From Streptomyces sp. NBC_01210 (GTDB lineage: Bacteria; Actinomycetota; Actinomycetes; Streptomycetales; Streptomycetaceae), in assembly GCF_036010325.1 (NCBI RefSeq), contig NZ_CP108549.1, positions 4,464,001 to 4,528,000 on the forward strand: a DNA stretch of 64,000 bases, read 5' to 3'. Below are positions 35,276 to 44,032 of this stretch, in pieces. The first letter of the stretch is position 1; each line of letters opens with the position of its first letter. The notes under the pieces were generated by a model. It did not search any database, had not been told where the DNA came from, and saw only the letters and a list, made by a program, of their open reading frames with translations. Made by a program: the position numbers and the translations under genes.

Positions 35276-35656
35276 CTAAACGCGCAGGATCGAGAGGTCG
35301 ACCGGTGAGGGCGAAGGCAGCGCCGGCGGCCCGCGTTCCGGGCTGATCTCCAGGGCCGTACCGTCCTGGCACCAGGAGCCGGAGCCGTCGTGGGCGTGCT
35401 GCAGTGCGGGCAGCAGCTCGTACGAGGAAGAACCGCGCGGCGGGGTCGAGGGCCGCGCGCCCCTGCCGTCGTCCGGCACTCCCTTGCCGCAGCCGGGCGC
35501 CTGGCCCTGGTCGGCGACGACGACGCCCACCGCCCGGCCCCCGGCCGGCTCGGCGCTCGCATGTGCCGTCGAACACAGCAGCAGCGCGAAAAACAGTCCC
35601 AGCAGCGCGGTCACGGTCGCCGGAAGACGGCGCCGGCACTCGCGGCTGAGCGGCAT
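35276..35656 (-). CDS. Small secreted protein of unknown function
   Basis: A 126-residue protein with a signal peptide (RRLPATVTALLGLFFALLL, cleavage after about AHASA). The mature part has two cysteines (GCGK, SWCQD) that could form a disulfide, and ends LSILRV. No known domain. It lies 77 bases upstream of the DsbA/CcdA pair on the same strand, so it may be a client (inference). Confidence 0.6.
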   Translation of the reverse strand: MPLSRECRRRLPATVTALLGLFFALLLCSTAHASAEPAGGRAVGVVVADQGQAPGCGKGVPDDGRGARPSTPPRGSSSYELLPALQHAHDGSGSWCQDGTALEISPERGPPALPSPSPVDLSILRV

Positions 35657-35790
35657 GGACGCGCTTCCCCCTGCTTCGGATCTGCTTCGGATCTTGCTAC
35701 AGAACTGGACGGATCTGCTCCATACTGCACCAGCTCCTGAGCGAAATGCGTTCGCCAGTGCTTTCCCGGGGGTGCGATCCTGGGATCCGT

Positions 35791-38700
35791 ATGTCTACTT
35801 CCTTCGCCGACCTTCAGACCCTCCTGGCCGGGGTGTCGCTGCGCGACGCCCAGCGGCTCGGCCGTCGTCTCGAAGGCGCCCGCCGCATCCGCAAGCCCGA
35901 GGCCCGGCAGGCCGTGCTGGACGAGATCGCCTCCGAGGCCGAGCGCTCCGCTGCCCGCGTCACGCGGCGCGCCGAAGGGGTGCCCGAGGTCACCTACCCC
36001 GAGCAGCTGCCGGTCAGCCAGAAGAAGGACGTGATCCTCGAGGCGATACGGGACCACCAGGTCGTGATCGTCGCGGGCGAGACCGGTTCGGGCAAGACGA
36101 CCCAGATCCCGAAGATCTGTTTGGAGCTGGGCCGGGGCGTACGCGGCATGATCGGCCATACGCAGCCGCGCAGGCTCGCAGCCCGTACCGTGGCCGAACG
36201 CGTCGCGGAAGAGCTCCGTACCCCGCTCGGCGAGGCGGTCGGCTGGAAGGTCCGCTTCACCGACCAGGTCAACCAGGACACCACCTTCGTCAAGCTGATG
36301 ACGGACGGCATCCTCCTCGCCGAGATCCAGACGGACCGCGAGCTGAGCGCGTACGACACGATCATCATCGACGAGGCCCATGAGCGGTCCCTCAACATCG
36401 ACTTCCTGCTCGGCTATCTCGCCCAGCTGCTGCCGAAGCGCCCTGACCTCAAGGTGATCATCACCTCCGCGACAATCGATCCGGAGCGCTTCTCACGCCA
36501 CTTCGGCAACGCTCCGATCGTCGAGGTCAGTGGCCGTACCTACCCCGTCGAGGTCCGCTACCGACCGCTCCTCGAGGACGAAAGCGAGGAGTCCGACCGC
36601 GATCAGATCACCGCGATCTGCGACGCCGTCGAGGAGCTCCAGTCCGAGGGCAAGGGCGACATCCTCGTCTTCCTCTCCGGCGAGCGCGAGATCCGCGACA
36701 CCGCGGACGCGCTCAACAAGAAGCAGTATCCCCGCGCCGGAGGCGCTATTGGGCACAGCACAGAGGTACTCCCCCTCTACGCACGCCTCTCGCATGCCGA
36801 GCAGCACCGCGTCTTCCAGCCGCACACCGGCCGCCGCATCGTCCTCGCCACGAATGTCGCCGAGACCTCGCTGACCGTCCCCGGCATCAAGTACGTGATC
36901 GACCCGGGCACCGCCCGTATCTCCCGCTACAGCCATCGCACCAAGGTCCAGCGCCTGCCCATCGAGCGGATCAGCCAGGCCAGCGCCAACCAGCGCAAGG
37001 GCCGCTGCGGCCGTACGTCCGACGGCATCTGCATCCGTCTCTACGCCGAGGACGACTTCGTCTCCCGTCCCGAGTTCACGGACGCCGAGATCCTCCGGAC
37101 GAACCTGGCCTCCGTCATCCTTCAGATGACCGCGGCCGGCCTCGGCGACATCGAGAAGTTCCCCTTCATCGACCCGCCGGACCACCGCAACATCCGCGAC
37201 GGCGTCCAACTCCTGCAGGAACTGGGCGCGTTCGACCCGGTCCAGAAGGATCCGAAGAAGAAGCTGACGCCGCTCGGCCGCAAGCTGAGCCAGCTGCCCG
37301 TCGACCCGCGACTGGCCCGCATGGTCATCGAGGCCGACAAGAACGGCTGTGTACGCGAGGTCATGGTGATCGCGGCCGCGCTCTCCATCCAGGACCCGCG
37401 CGAGCGGCCCGCCGACAAGCAGACGCAGGCCGACCAGCAGCACGCCCGCTTCAAGGACGAGACCTCCGACTTCCTCGCCTTCCTCAATCTCTGGCGCTAT
37501 ATCCGCGAGCAGCAGAAGGAGCGCGGCTCCTCCAGCTTCCGCCGGATGTGCAAGCAGGAGTATCTGAACTTCCTGCGCATCCGCGAGTGGCAGGACATCT
37601 ACGCGCAGCTGCGTACAGTCGCCAAGCAGATGGGCCTGCATCTCGAGGAGTCCTCGGCGGACGCAGTCGCTCCCGAGCAGTCCGTCCACACCTCCCTGCT
37701 GGCCGGTCTGCTCTCGCACATCGGCCTCAAGGACACCGACAAGAACGAGTATCTGGGCGCCCGCAGCGCCAAGTTCGCGGTCTTCCCCGGCTCGGCGCTC
37801 TTCAAGAAGCCTCCGCGCTTCATCATGTCGGCGGAGCTCGTCGAGACCTCGCGGCTGTGGGCCCGCGTCAACGCCAGGGTCGAGCCGGAGTGGATCGAGC
37901 CGCTCGCCCAGCATCTGATCAAGCGCACCTACAGCGAGCCGCACTGGGAGAAGGACGCTGCGGCGGTGATGGCGTACGAGAGGGTCACGCTGTACGGCGT
38001 GCCGATCGTCGCGCAGCGCAAGGTGAACTACGGGCGGATCGACCCGGAGACGTCCCGCGATCTGTTCATCCGCAACGCACTGGTCGAGGGCGATTGGCGT
38101 ACGCACCACAAGTTCTTCGCCGACAACCGCAAACTCCTCACCGAGGTCGAGGAGTTGGAGCACCGCGCACGCCGCCGCGACATCCTGGTGGACGACGAGA
38201 CGCTCTTCGACTTCTACGACCAGCGGGTGCCCGAACATGTCGTGTCGGGAGCGCACTTCGACTCCTGGTGGAAGCACAAGCGCCGGGACGAGCCCGAACT
38301 TCTCGATTTCGAGCGCGAGATGCTCATCAACGAGAAGGCCGGATCGGTCACCAAGGACGACTATCCGGACTCCTGGCGCCAGGGTGCGCTGAAGTTCCGG
38401 GTGACGTACCAGTTCGAGCCGGGCGCGGACGCGGACGGCGTGACCGTCCACATCCCTCTCCAGGTGCTCAACCAGGTCACCTCCGAGGGCTTCGACTGGC
38501 AGATCCCGGGCCTGCGCGAGGACGTGGTGATGGAGCTGATCCGCTCCCTCCCCAAGCCGATCCGTCGGCACTACGTCCCGGCGCCGAACTACGCGAAGGC
38601 GTTTCTGGAGCGGGCCGTGCCCCTGCAGGAGCCGCTGCCCACCACGCTCGCGCGTGAGCTGCAGCGCATGGTCGGCGTCCCGGTCACAGCCGACGACTTC

Positions 38701-39747
38701 GACCTGACCCGGATTCCCGATCACCTGAAGATCACGTTCCGGATCGTCGACGAGCGCCGCAAGAAGCTCGCCGAGAACAAGGATCTGGAGGCGCTGAAGC
38801 TCCAGCTGAAGCCGAAGGCACGCCAGGCCCTCTCCAAGGCCGCGGCGGCGACCGCGGGCCCCTCGGGCGAGTCCATCGAGCGTTCGGGCCTCACGGACTG
38901 GACGATCGGCACGCTGACCCGAGTCTTCGAGACCCGGCGCGCGGGCCAGCCGGTCAAGGCGTACCCGGCCCTGGTGGACGACGGCGCGAACGTCTCGGTA
39001 CGCCTCTTCGACACCGAGGCCGAGCAGCAGCAGGCGATGTGGCGGGGCACGCGGCGGCTGATCCTGCTCAACATTCCGGTGAACCCTGCCAAGTTCGCCT
39101 CGGACAAGCTCAACAACCAGCAGAAGCTGGCGCTGTCCCGTAACCCTCACGGCTCGATCCAAGCGCTCTTCGACGACTGCGCCATGGCCGCGGCGGACAA
39201 GCTGATCGCCGACCACGGCGGTCCGGCCTGGGACGAGGAGTCGTTCCGCAAGCTGTACGACAAGGTGCGTGCCGACCTCGTCGACGCGACGGTACGGACC
39301 GTGGGCCAGGTGCAGCAGATCCTGGCCGCCTGGCAGGCCTGCGAGCGCCGTCTGAAGGCCACGAACAGCCTGACGCTCGTCAACAACGTCCAGGACGTAC
39401 GAGAGCAGCTCGCGGCCCTCATGCCGGCGGGCTTCGTCACCAGGACGGGCCTGCGGCGGCTGCCGGACCTGATGCGCTACCTGGTCGCGGTGGACCGCCG
39501 GCTGCAGCAGATGCCGACGGGCGTGCAGCGCGACACGACGCGCATGGACAAGGTCCACGAGATGCAGGACGAGTACGCCTGGCTGCTGGAGCAGATGCCG
39601 CAGGGCCGCCCGGTCCCGCAGGAGGTCCTGGACATCCGCTGGATGATCGAGGAGCTGCGGGTGAGCTACTTCGCGCACGCGCTGGGCACGGCGTATCCGG
39701 TCTCCGACAAGCGCATCGTCAAGGCGATCGACGCGGCGGCGCCGTGA
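35791..39747 (+). CDS. hrpA: ATP-dependent RNA helicase HrpA
   Basis: A 1318-residue protein, the usual HrpA length. Walker A GETGSGKTTQ at about 95, DEAH in IIIDEAHERSLN, TSATIDPERFS and QRKGRCGR form the DEAH core. The helicase-associated and OB-fold regions follow, and the C-terminal third is the DUF3418 domain. HrpA resolves mRNA-ribosome problems in E. coli and processes mRNA in other bacteria. ATG 35791 begins MSTSFADLQTLL; the frame is open a little further upstream but that part is not conserved-looking. Confidence 0.95.
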   Translation: MSTSFADLQTLLAGVSLRDAQRLGRRLEGARRIRKPEARQAVLDEIASEAERSAARVTRRAEGVPEVTYPEQLPVSQKKDVILEAIRDHQVVIVAGETGSGKTTQIPKICLELGRGVRGMIGHTQPRRLAARTVAERVAEELRTPLGEAVGWKVRFTDQVNQDTTFVKLMTDGILLAEIQTDRELSAYDTIIIDEAHERSLNIDFLLGYLAQLLPKRPDLKVIITSATIDPERFSRHFGNAPIVEVSGRTYPVEVRYRPLLEDESEESDRDQITAICDAVEELQSEGKGDILVFLSGEREIRDTADALNKKQYPRAGGAIGHSTEVLPLYARLSHAEQHRVFQPHTGRRIVLATNVAETSLTVPGIKYVIDPGTARISRYSHRTKVQRLPIERISQASANQRKGRCGRTSDGICIRLYAEDDFVSRPEFTDAEILRTNLASVILQMTAAGLGDIEKFPFIDPPDHRNIRDGVQLLQELGAFDPVQKDPKKKLTPLGRKLSQLPVDPRLARMVIEADKNGCVREVMVIAAALSIQDPRERPADKQTQADQQHARFKDETSDFLAFLNLWRYIREQQKERGSSSFRRMCKQEYLNFLRIREWQDIYAQLRTVAKQMGLHLEESSADAVAPEQSVHTSLLAGLLSHIGLKDTDKNEYLGARSAKFAVFPGSALFKKPPRFIMSAELVETSRLWARVNARVEPEWIEPLAQHLIKRTYSEPHWEKDAAAVMAYERVTLYGVPIVAQRKVNYGRIDPETSRDLFIRNALVEGDWRTHHKFFADNRKLLTEVEELEHRARRRDILVDDETLFDFYDQRVPEHVVSGAHFDSWWKHKRRDEPELLDFEREMLINEKAGSVTKDDYPDSWRQGALKFRVTYQFEPGADADGVTVHIPLQVLNQVTSEGFDWQIPGLREDVVMELIRSLPKPIRRHYVPAPNYAKAFLERAVPLQEPLPTTLARELQRMVGVPVTADDFDLTRIPDHLKITFRIVDERRKKLAENKDLEALKLQLKPKARQALSKAAAATAGPSGESIERSGLTDWTIGTLTRVFETRRAGQPVKAYPALVDDGANVSVRLFDTEAEQQQAMWRGTRRLILLNIPVNPAKFASDKLNNQQKLALSRNPHGSIQALFDDCAMAAADKLIADHGGPAWDEESFRKLYDKVRADLVDATVRTVGQVQQILAAWQACERRLKATNSLTLVNNVQDVREQLAALMPAGFVTRTGLRRLPDLMRYLVAVDRRLQQMPTGVQRDTTRMDKVHEMQDEYAWLLEQMPQGRPVPQEVLDIRWMIEELRVSYFAHALGTAYPVSDKRIVKAIDAAAP

Positions 39748-39770
39748 CCGGCGGGGCTGCTTGCATCGAG

Positions 39771-39800
39771 TTCGACCGCACCCCCTGACCTGCTGTACAG
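39771..39800 (+). promoter_or_regulatory. Probable promoter of the second tRNA-Asp
   Basis: TTCGAC (39771-39776) and TACAGT (39795-39800) with an 18-base spacer lie about 40 bases before the tRNA and just after the hrpA stop. Confidence 0.5.
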
Positions 39801-39841
39801 TCTCTCTCGCAGCCAACGCACAGTTAGAGGCTGCGAAACCT

Positions 39842-39916
39842 GGTCCTGTGGAGCAGTTTGGAGTGCTCGCCACCCTGTCAAGGTGGAGGCCGCGGGTTCA
39901 AATCCCGTCAGGACCG
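39842..39916 (+). tRNA. tRNA-Asp (anticodon GTC), copy 2
   Basis: Identical to the copy at 33362-33436 over all 75 bases. It has its own promoter-like sequence and terminator. Confidence 0.93.
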
Positions 39917-39924
39917 CAGTAGAT

Positions 39925-39959
39925 CGAAGGCCCGTATCCCTGGGGGATGCGGGCCTTCG
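39925..39959 (+). terminator. Terminator after tRNA-Asp copy 2
   Basis: A 16-base stem (CGAAGGCCCGTATCCC with GGGATGCGGGCCTTCG, one G-T pair) and a three-base loop. Confidence 0.8.
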
Positions 39960-40061
39960 TCGTGCCTTGCCCCCACGCTGCGTCGTACGGCGGTCTTGAC
40001 GGCGTCATCTGCCACCGGTACCCAGTCATTAGAGGACGGCACACACCCGGAGGTGACGTGC

Positions 40062-40268
40062 ATGGCGGCGTCCGCAGCGAGGCAGCACGAGACCAGAGCG
40101 CTTCTACGCGCCCACCTGAAGGCCGCGTCCGGCTATCGGCATCTCACGCGGCACTGCCCCATATGCCATCGCCTCCAGCGGCTCGCCATGGAACTGCCCA
40201 TGTCCGCCCCCACGTCCGTCCCCGCGCTCACCCCTACAGCCGAGGACAAAGGTCCTGCGACTGAGTGA
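40062..40268 (+). CDS. Small conserved-looking protein with a CxxC pair
   Basis: A 68-residue protein. ATG 40062 follows GGAGG. The core RALLRAHLKAASGYRHLTRH, then CPICHRLQRLAME, suggests a helical protein with one CxxC. It resembles short Streptomyces proteins annotated as domains of unknown function (possibly DUF6274; not certain). It lies between tRNA-Asp and bldC, convergent with bldC. Confidence 0.65.
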   Translation: MAASAARQHETRALLRAHLKAASGYRHLTRHCPICHRLQRLAMELPMSAPTSVPALTPTAEDKGPATE

Positions 40269-40474
40269 CCTACGCCTCGTTACCGCCGGTTTTTTCGGTG
40301 ACAGCCGCGTCTTTGGCAAGAGTTGTGCGGTGTGACGGGTGTCACCGGGTGGGTTTTCGAAAGCGGGGAACTTACCCCCTTCTTACAAGCAACCAATTTA
40401 ATATGTGCAATTGCACCACCCTCCGGGCACTTCCCCGGCCGCCGGCCGCCCCCACCCGCAGCAGCCTCCACGGC

Positions 40475-40516
40475 TCACCCAGGCCCGCCTGCGGGTCACC
40501 CCGGCCTGCCTGCGGG
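40475..40516. repeat. Two 21-base imperfect tandem repeats
   Basis: Units start TCACCCAGGCCCGCC and TCACCCCGGCCTGCC, each ending TGCGGG; they differ at two positions. Confidence 0.7.
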
Positions 40517-40525
40517 CACAAAAAA

Positions 40526-40559
40526 GATCGCGCTGGACCCGGCGGAGTCCAGCGCGATC
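40526..40559 (-). terminator. Intrinsic terminator of bldC
   Basis: GATCGCGCTGGAC pairs with GTCCAGCGCGATC over 13 bases, with an eight-base loop. On the minus strand it is followed by a run of six T, a textbook rho-independent terminator, about 97 bases after the bldC stop. Confidence 0.85.
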
Positions 40560-40655
40560 AATGACGAAGTCTGTTGGGGCAGACGGCCGCCATGTGGCGC
40601 TATCGGTGGGCTTGCCCGGGATGGGGGTCCCGGAAATGCCCGATCAATGGGGTGT

Positions 40656-40862
40656 TCAGGCCTCGCTACGCTGCTGCGGAATACCCGCAAGCAGTGCGCG
40701 GACCTCTGCCTCGCGGTACCGACGATGTCCACCGAGCGTGCGGATGGACGTGAGCTTGCCAGCCTTGGCCCAGCGGGTGACCGTCTTCGGGTCCACGCGG
40801 AACATCGTGGCAACCTCAGCCGGGGTCAGCAGCGGCTCGGCATCAGGGGTGCGAGCGGTCAT
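40656..40862 (-). CDS. bldC: Developmental regulator BldC
   Basis: A 68-residue MerR-like winged-helix protein: LLTPAEVATMFRVDPKTVTR, WAKAGKLTSIRTLGGHRRY. Length and sequence are those of BldC, which in Streptomyces binds direct repeats cooperatively, represses premature sporulation genes and is needed for aerial growth. ATG 40862 has a GAGGAGG ribosome site. A strong intrinsic terminator follows. Confidence 0.95.
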   Translation of the reverse strand: MTARTPDAEPLLTPAEVATMFRVDPKTVTRWAKAGKLTSIRTLGGHRRYREAEVRALLAGIPQQRSEA

Positions 40863-41337
40863 GAGCGGCCTCCTCGGGAGAACCGAACCATCTCGGTTCT
40901 TTCCTCTAAATTCTGCACCTTGACCCGCGTTGCCCGAAATGGCGGACGCGGGTCGAGTCGGTTATAGGACGAACGGCTTGTCCTCGGCACTACAACTACA
41001 CCATCCGTCCAGCCACGTCGGCCAAACCGATGGAATTGCCCTCTGAGGTGTTCATCAGCGGCGGAAGCCGATGGACCATGCCATAACGGACAGTCACGAC
41101 ACAGTGACGATCAGTCACAGGATGATCAGGAGTCATCAGACCCCCCATAGAGTGCAATGCCGAGTATTCCGCCCTTACTTGGACGGAAGGAGCCCTCACC
41201 GGGCTCCTTGTCCTATTTTGACACGAGGGTGGGTGATGGGCGCAAGGGGCCAGTAAGTGCCGTCCGTCACGCTTGATACAAAGGCCCGGAACGGGACCTA
41301 CGTCCTGGACCGATGAGCTCAGCGGTCCCCAGAACGC
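40863..41337. other. bldC upstream region
   Basis: About 475 bases between bldC and a co-directional hypothetical gene. It holds a hairpin in the bldC leader and several GTCAC/GTGAC boxes around 41090-41130, including GTCAC-N6-GTGAC at 41093-41108. A minus-strand open frame at 40996-41199 could encode a 67-residue peptide, but its third-position base use is not Streptomyces-like and it has no ribosome site. Confidence 0.4.
40879..40900. promoter_or_regulatory. Hairpin in the bldC 5' leader
   Basis: AGAACCGA-ACCATC-TCGGTTCT is a perfect eight-base inverted repeat ending 17 bases before the bldC start, immediately upstream of its ribosome site. It may be a protein operator or an mRNA structure affecting translation. 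Confidence 0.55.
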
Positions 41338-42177
41338 TCAATTTGCGGACTGAAGGTCCCTGACGGCCCGCCAGCGCTCCACAAGACGCGCGTACGCCTC
41401 GCCCGCTCCTTCACCGTCTCCGGCCCGCAGTGCCGCGATCCCCTCGGCCACATCCGCCGCCGAGCGGTCCTCGGCGAGCTGCGGTCCGGGAAGAGCGTGC
41501 ACCAGGCCGCCGTAGTCCAGCTCGACCAGGGAGCGCGGATGGAATTCCTCCAGCCACCGCCCCACATCTACCAGGCCTTCGGTCAGCTGTCCCTCGTCGA
41601 TCGTCTCTCTCAGCGTCTTCAGCGCGCGGGCCACCCGCCGCCGGGCCTGCACCATCGGCGTCCGGTAGCGCAGTACCGGCGCGGCGGGCCCGGCGGGCTC
41701 GTACTCGCGCTCCTCGTCCGAGAAGAGCGCGAACCAGCGCACCGGGATCTGCCAGACCGACGTCCTGATCCACGGCCGCGCGTCCGGGTTGCGCTCGCGC
41801 CACTGCTCGTAGTCCGCGGCGGCCTGCCCGCGCACCACCGGCGGCAGCACCGCGTCGAGGAGAGGCGCCGGCAGCTGCTCCGCCAGCTCCTCCAGGGCCA
41901 GCCAGCCGCGCAGCCGGGTCCGCCACGGGCAGACGCACACCACCCCGTCCACCTCCGTCACAAAGGCGTCGGCGCTCTCGTGGACCGGCACCGGGACCGG
42001 CGGCGTGGGCAGCAAGTCGGCCAGCGAGCGCCGCAGTTCGTCCTGGGCGGTGGGGGTGGTTTCCCGGCGGGCGTAGCGGGCCCAGTGGCTCCGCTCGGGC
42101 TCGGGAAAGGCCGCCAGCGGCTCGTACACCCGCAGGTAGGCCGCGTAGGGAACGAGGACCGAGGACAGCGCTGGCAT
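41338..42177 (-). CDS. Hypothetical protein conserved beside bldC and vdh
   Basis: A 279-residue soluble protein with no signal peptide or membrane segment. It is rich in Arg, Pro and Trp (LRGWLALEELAEQLP, WIRTSVWQIPVRWFALFSDE, EFHPRSLVELDYGGLVH). In other Streptomyces a gene of this size sits between bldC and valine dehydrogenase, so it is a conserved neighbour of unknown role. It is divergent from vdh. Confidence 0.8.
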   Translation of the reverse strand: MPALSSVLVPYAAYLRVYEPLAAFPEPERSHWARYARRETTPTAQDELRRSLADLLPTPPVPVPVHESADAFVTEVDGVVCVCPWRTRLRGWLALEELAEQLPAPLLDAVLPPVVRGQAAADYEQWRERNPDARPWIRTSVWQIPVRWFALFSDEEREYEPAGPAAPVLRYRTPMVQARRRVARALKTLRETIDEGQLTEGLVDVGRWLEEFHPRSLVELDYGGLVHALPGPQLAEDRSAADVAEGIAALRAGDGEGAGEAYARLVERWRAVRDLQSAN

Positions 42178-42332
42178 GCCGCGAATCCTTCCACGCCGGT
42201 ACTCCGCCAGGGGGTGATCCTCAGCACTGCGTCGGATCTACGCACGCGTAGGACTTACCCTCGTCCCCAACTGGGCCTTCCCCACCCACAGGAGGGCCTT
42301 CCTCCGCCGCTTCGTACCTGGGAGTCACCACC

Positions 42333-43418
42333 GTGACCGATCTGACCGACGGCGTCCTGCACACCCTGTTCCAATCGGATCAGGGCGGCCACGAGCAAGT
42401 CGTGCTGTGCCAGGACCGCGCCTCCGGGCTGAAGGCCGTCATCGCCATCCACTCGACCGCTCTGGGCCCGGCCCTGGGCGGCACCCGTTTCTACCCGTAC
42501 GCCACCGAGGCAGAGGCCGTCGCGGACGCGCTGAACCTCTCCCGCGGGATGTCGTACAAGAACGCCATGGCCGGGCTCGACCACGGCGGCGGCAAGGCTG
42601 TGATCATCGGTGACCCCGAGACGATCAAGACCGAGGAACTGCTGCTCGCCTACGGCCGGTTCGTGGACTCCCTCGGCGGCCGTTATGTGACCGCCTGCGA
42701 CGTCGGCACGTACGTCGCCGACATGGACGTCGTGGCCCGGGAGACCCGGTGGGCCACCGGCCGCTCCCCCGAGAACGGCGGCGCGGGCGACTCGTCCGTG
42801 CTGACCGCGTACGGCGTCTTCCAGGGCATGCGGGCATCGGCCCAGCACCTGTGGGGCGACCCGACGCTGCGCGGCCGCAAGGTCGGCATCGCGGGCGTCG
42901 GCAAGGTCGGTCACCACCTGGTCGAGCATCTGCTGTCGGACGGCGCCGAGGTCGTGATCACGGATGTACGGGAGGAGTCCGTACGCCGGATCCTCGACAA
43001 GCACCCGGGCAAGGTCACCGCGGTCACCGACACCGACGCCCTGATCCGCACCGAGGGCCTGGACGTCTACGCACCGTGCGCGCTCGGCGGCGCGCTCAAC
43101 GACGACTCCGTGCCCGCGCTCACCGCGCACGTGGTCTGCGGCGCCGCCAACAACCAGCTCGCGCACCCGGGCGTGGAGAAGGACCTCGCGGACCGCGGGA
43201 TCCTCTACGCCCCCGACTACGTCGTGAACGCCGGCGGTGTGATCCAGGTCGCCGATGAGCTGCACGGCTTCGACTTCGACCGGTGCAAGGCGAAGGCGTC
43301 GAAGATCTTCGACACCACGCTGGCCATATTCGCACGCGCGAAGGAAGACGGTATTCCGCCGGCCGCGGCGGCCGACCGGATCGCCGAGCAGCGCATGGCG
43401 GAGGCCCGCGGACGCTGA
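42333..43418 (+). CDS. vdh: Valine/leucine dehydrogenase
   Basis: A 361-residue Glu/Leu/Phe/Val dehydrogenase. [11 protein letters not shown] holds the catalytic Lys region, [11 protein letters not shown] the catalytic Asp, and [16 protein letters not shown] the NAD-binding Rossmann motif. Streptomyces Vdh oxidatively deaminates branched-chain amino acids and supplies acyl-CoA precursors to polyketides. GTG 42333 follows GGGAG. Confidence 0.93.
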   Translation: MTDLTDGVLHTLFQSDQGGHEQVVLCQDRASGLKAVIAIHSTALGPALGGTRFYPYATEAEAVADALNLSRGMSYKNAMAGLDHGGGKAVIIGDPETIKTEELLLAYGRFVDSLGGRYVTACDVGTYVADMDVVARETRWATGRSPENGGAGDSSVLTAYGVFQGMRASAQHLWGDPTLRGRKVGIAGVGKVGHHLVEHLLSDGAEVVITDVREESVRRILDKHPGKVTAVTDTDALIRTEGLDVYAPCALGGALNDDSVPALTAHVVCGAANNQLAHPGVEKDLADRGILYAPDYVVNAGGVIQVADELHGFDFDRCKAKASKIFDTTLAIFARAKEDGIPPAAAADRIAEQRMAEARGR

Positions 43419-43612
43419 TCCTCGCGGGGCCGGCCCGCCGACCTGGGAGACAAGACTCACCCCGGTCGGCGGGTCGACTGCCAAGAAGAGGTTAAAATCG
43501 CAGTTGACCAGCGAGGACGGGGCTCCTCGAGGGTCCTGTGAAGTGGCACGTCATGCGGGCGGCGTACCGTATGGCCGCGGAAGCAGGTACCGTTGAAGTC
43601 CTACGGACCGGT

Positions 43613-43626
43613 CTCTCCATGGAGAG
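43613..43626. promoter_or_regulatory. Palindrome upstream of the DUF3073 gene
   Basis: CTCTCCATGGAGAG is a perfect 14-base palindrome 70 bases before the DUF3073 start. A nearby AT-rich patch GGTTAAAATCG at about 43490 may be promoter DNA. Confidence 0.4.
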
Positions 43627-43696
43627 TCCGTTCCGAATTATGAACGCGTGTCAAGACTCTGGGGCCGTCGAGCCCCGTCACCGAGGGGGTCGAGCC

Positions 43697-43948
43697 ATGG
43701 GGCGCGGCCGGGCCAAGGCCAAGCAGACGAAGGTCGCCCGCCAGCTGAAGTACAACAGCGGCGGGACTGACCTGTCGCGTCTGGCCAATGAGCTGGGCGC
43801 ATCGCCTTCGAGTCAACCACCGAACGCTGAGCCGTTCGAGGACGACGACGAGGAAGATGACCCGTACGCACAGTACGCGGATCTGTACAACGACGACGAT
43901 GACGAGGACGACGAGTCCGGTCCGTCGTCACAGCGCCGCGGCGCTTGA
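43697..43948 (+). CDS. DUF3073 family protein
   Basis: An 83-residue protein. The basic N-terminus MGRGRAKAKQTKVARQLKYN and the acidic tail full of Asp/Glu (EDDDEEDDPYAQYADLYNDD) are diagnostic of the actinobacterial DUF3073 family. Function unknown; the charge layout suggests nucleic acid or RNA-polymerase binding. It faces purM convergently and shares a terminator with it. Confidence 0.92.
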   Translation: MGRGRAKAKQTKVARQLKYNSGGTDLSRLANELGASPSSQPPNAEPFEDDDEEDDPYAQYADLYNDDDDEDDESGPSSQRRGA

Positions 43949-43980
43949 CGTACGTACACCTCAAAAAGCGTTGCTACGTG

Positions 43981-44012
43981 ACCCGGTCCGAGGCCCCCGC
44001 CCCGGACCGGGT
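43981..44012. terminator. Bidirectional terminator between DUF3073 and purM
   Basis: ACCCGGTCCG pairs with CGGACCGGGT, 12-base loop. It lies 33 bases after the DUF3073 stop and 21 bases after the purM stop on the other strand. Confidence 0.75.
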
Positions 44013-44032
44013 TTCGCGCTGCCCTTGTGGGC

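Larger units (their letters stand above)
40269..40655. other. Intergenic region downstream of bldC
   Basis: No gene is supported. It contains the bldC terminator and a 21-base imperfect tandem repeat. An AT-rich patch around 40380-40410 stands out from the GC-rich surroundings and could be a promoter, but no gene follows it. Confidence 0.4.

Noticed and set aside
36493..39873. Long minus-strand open frame under hrpA (1126 codons)
   Set aside because: Pure shadow of hrpA with Leu/Arg/Val-rich nonsense composition; hrpA has every helicase motif.
40996..41199. 67-codon minus-strand ORF upstream of bldC
   Set aside because: No ribosome site, atypical third-position bases and no known motif; it lies over regulatory-looking repeats.
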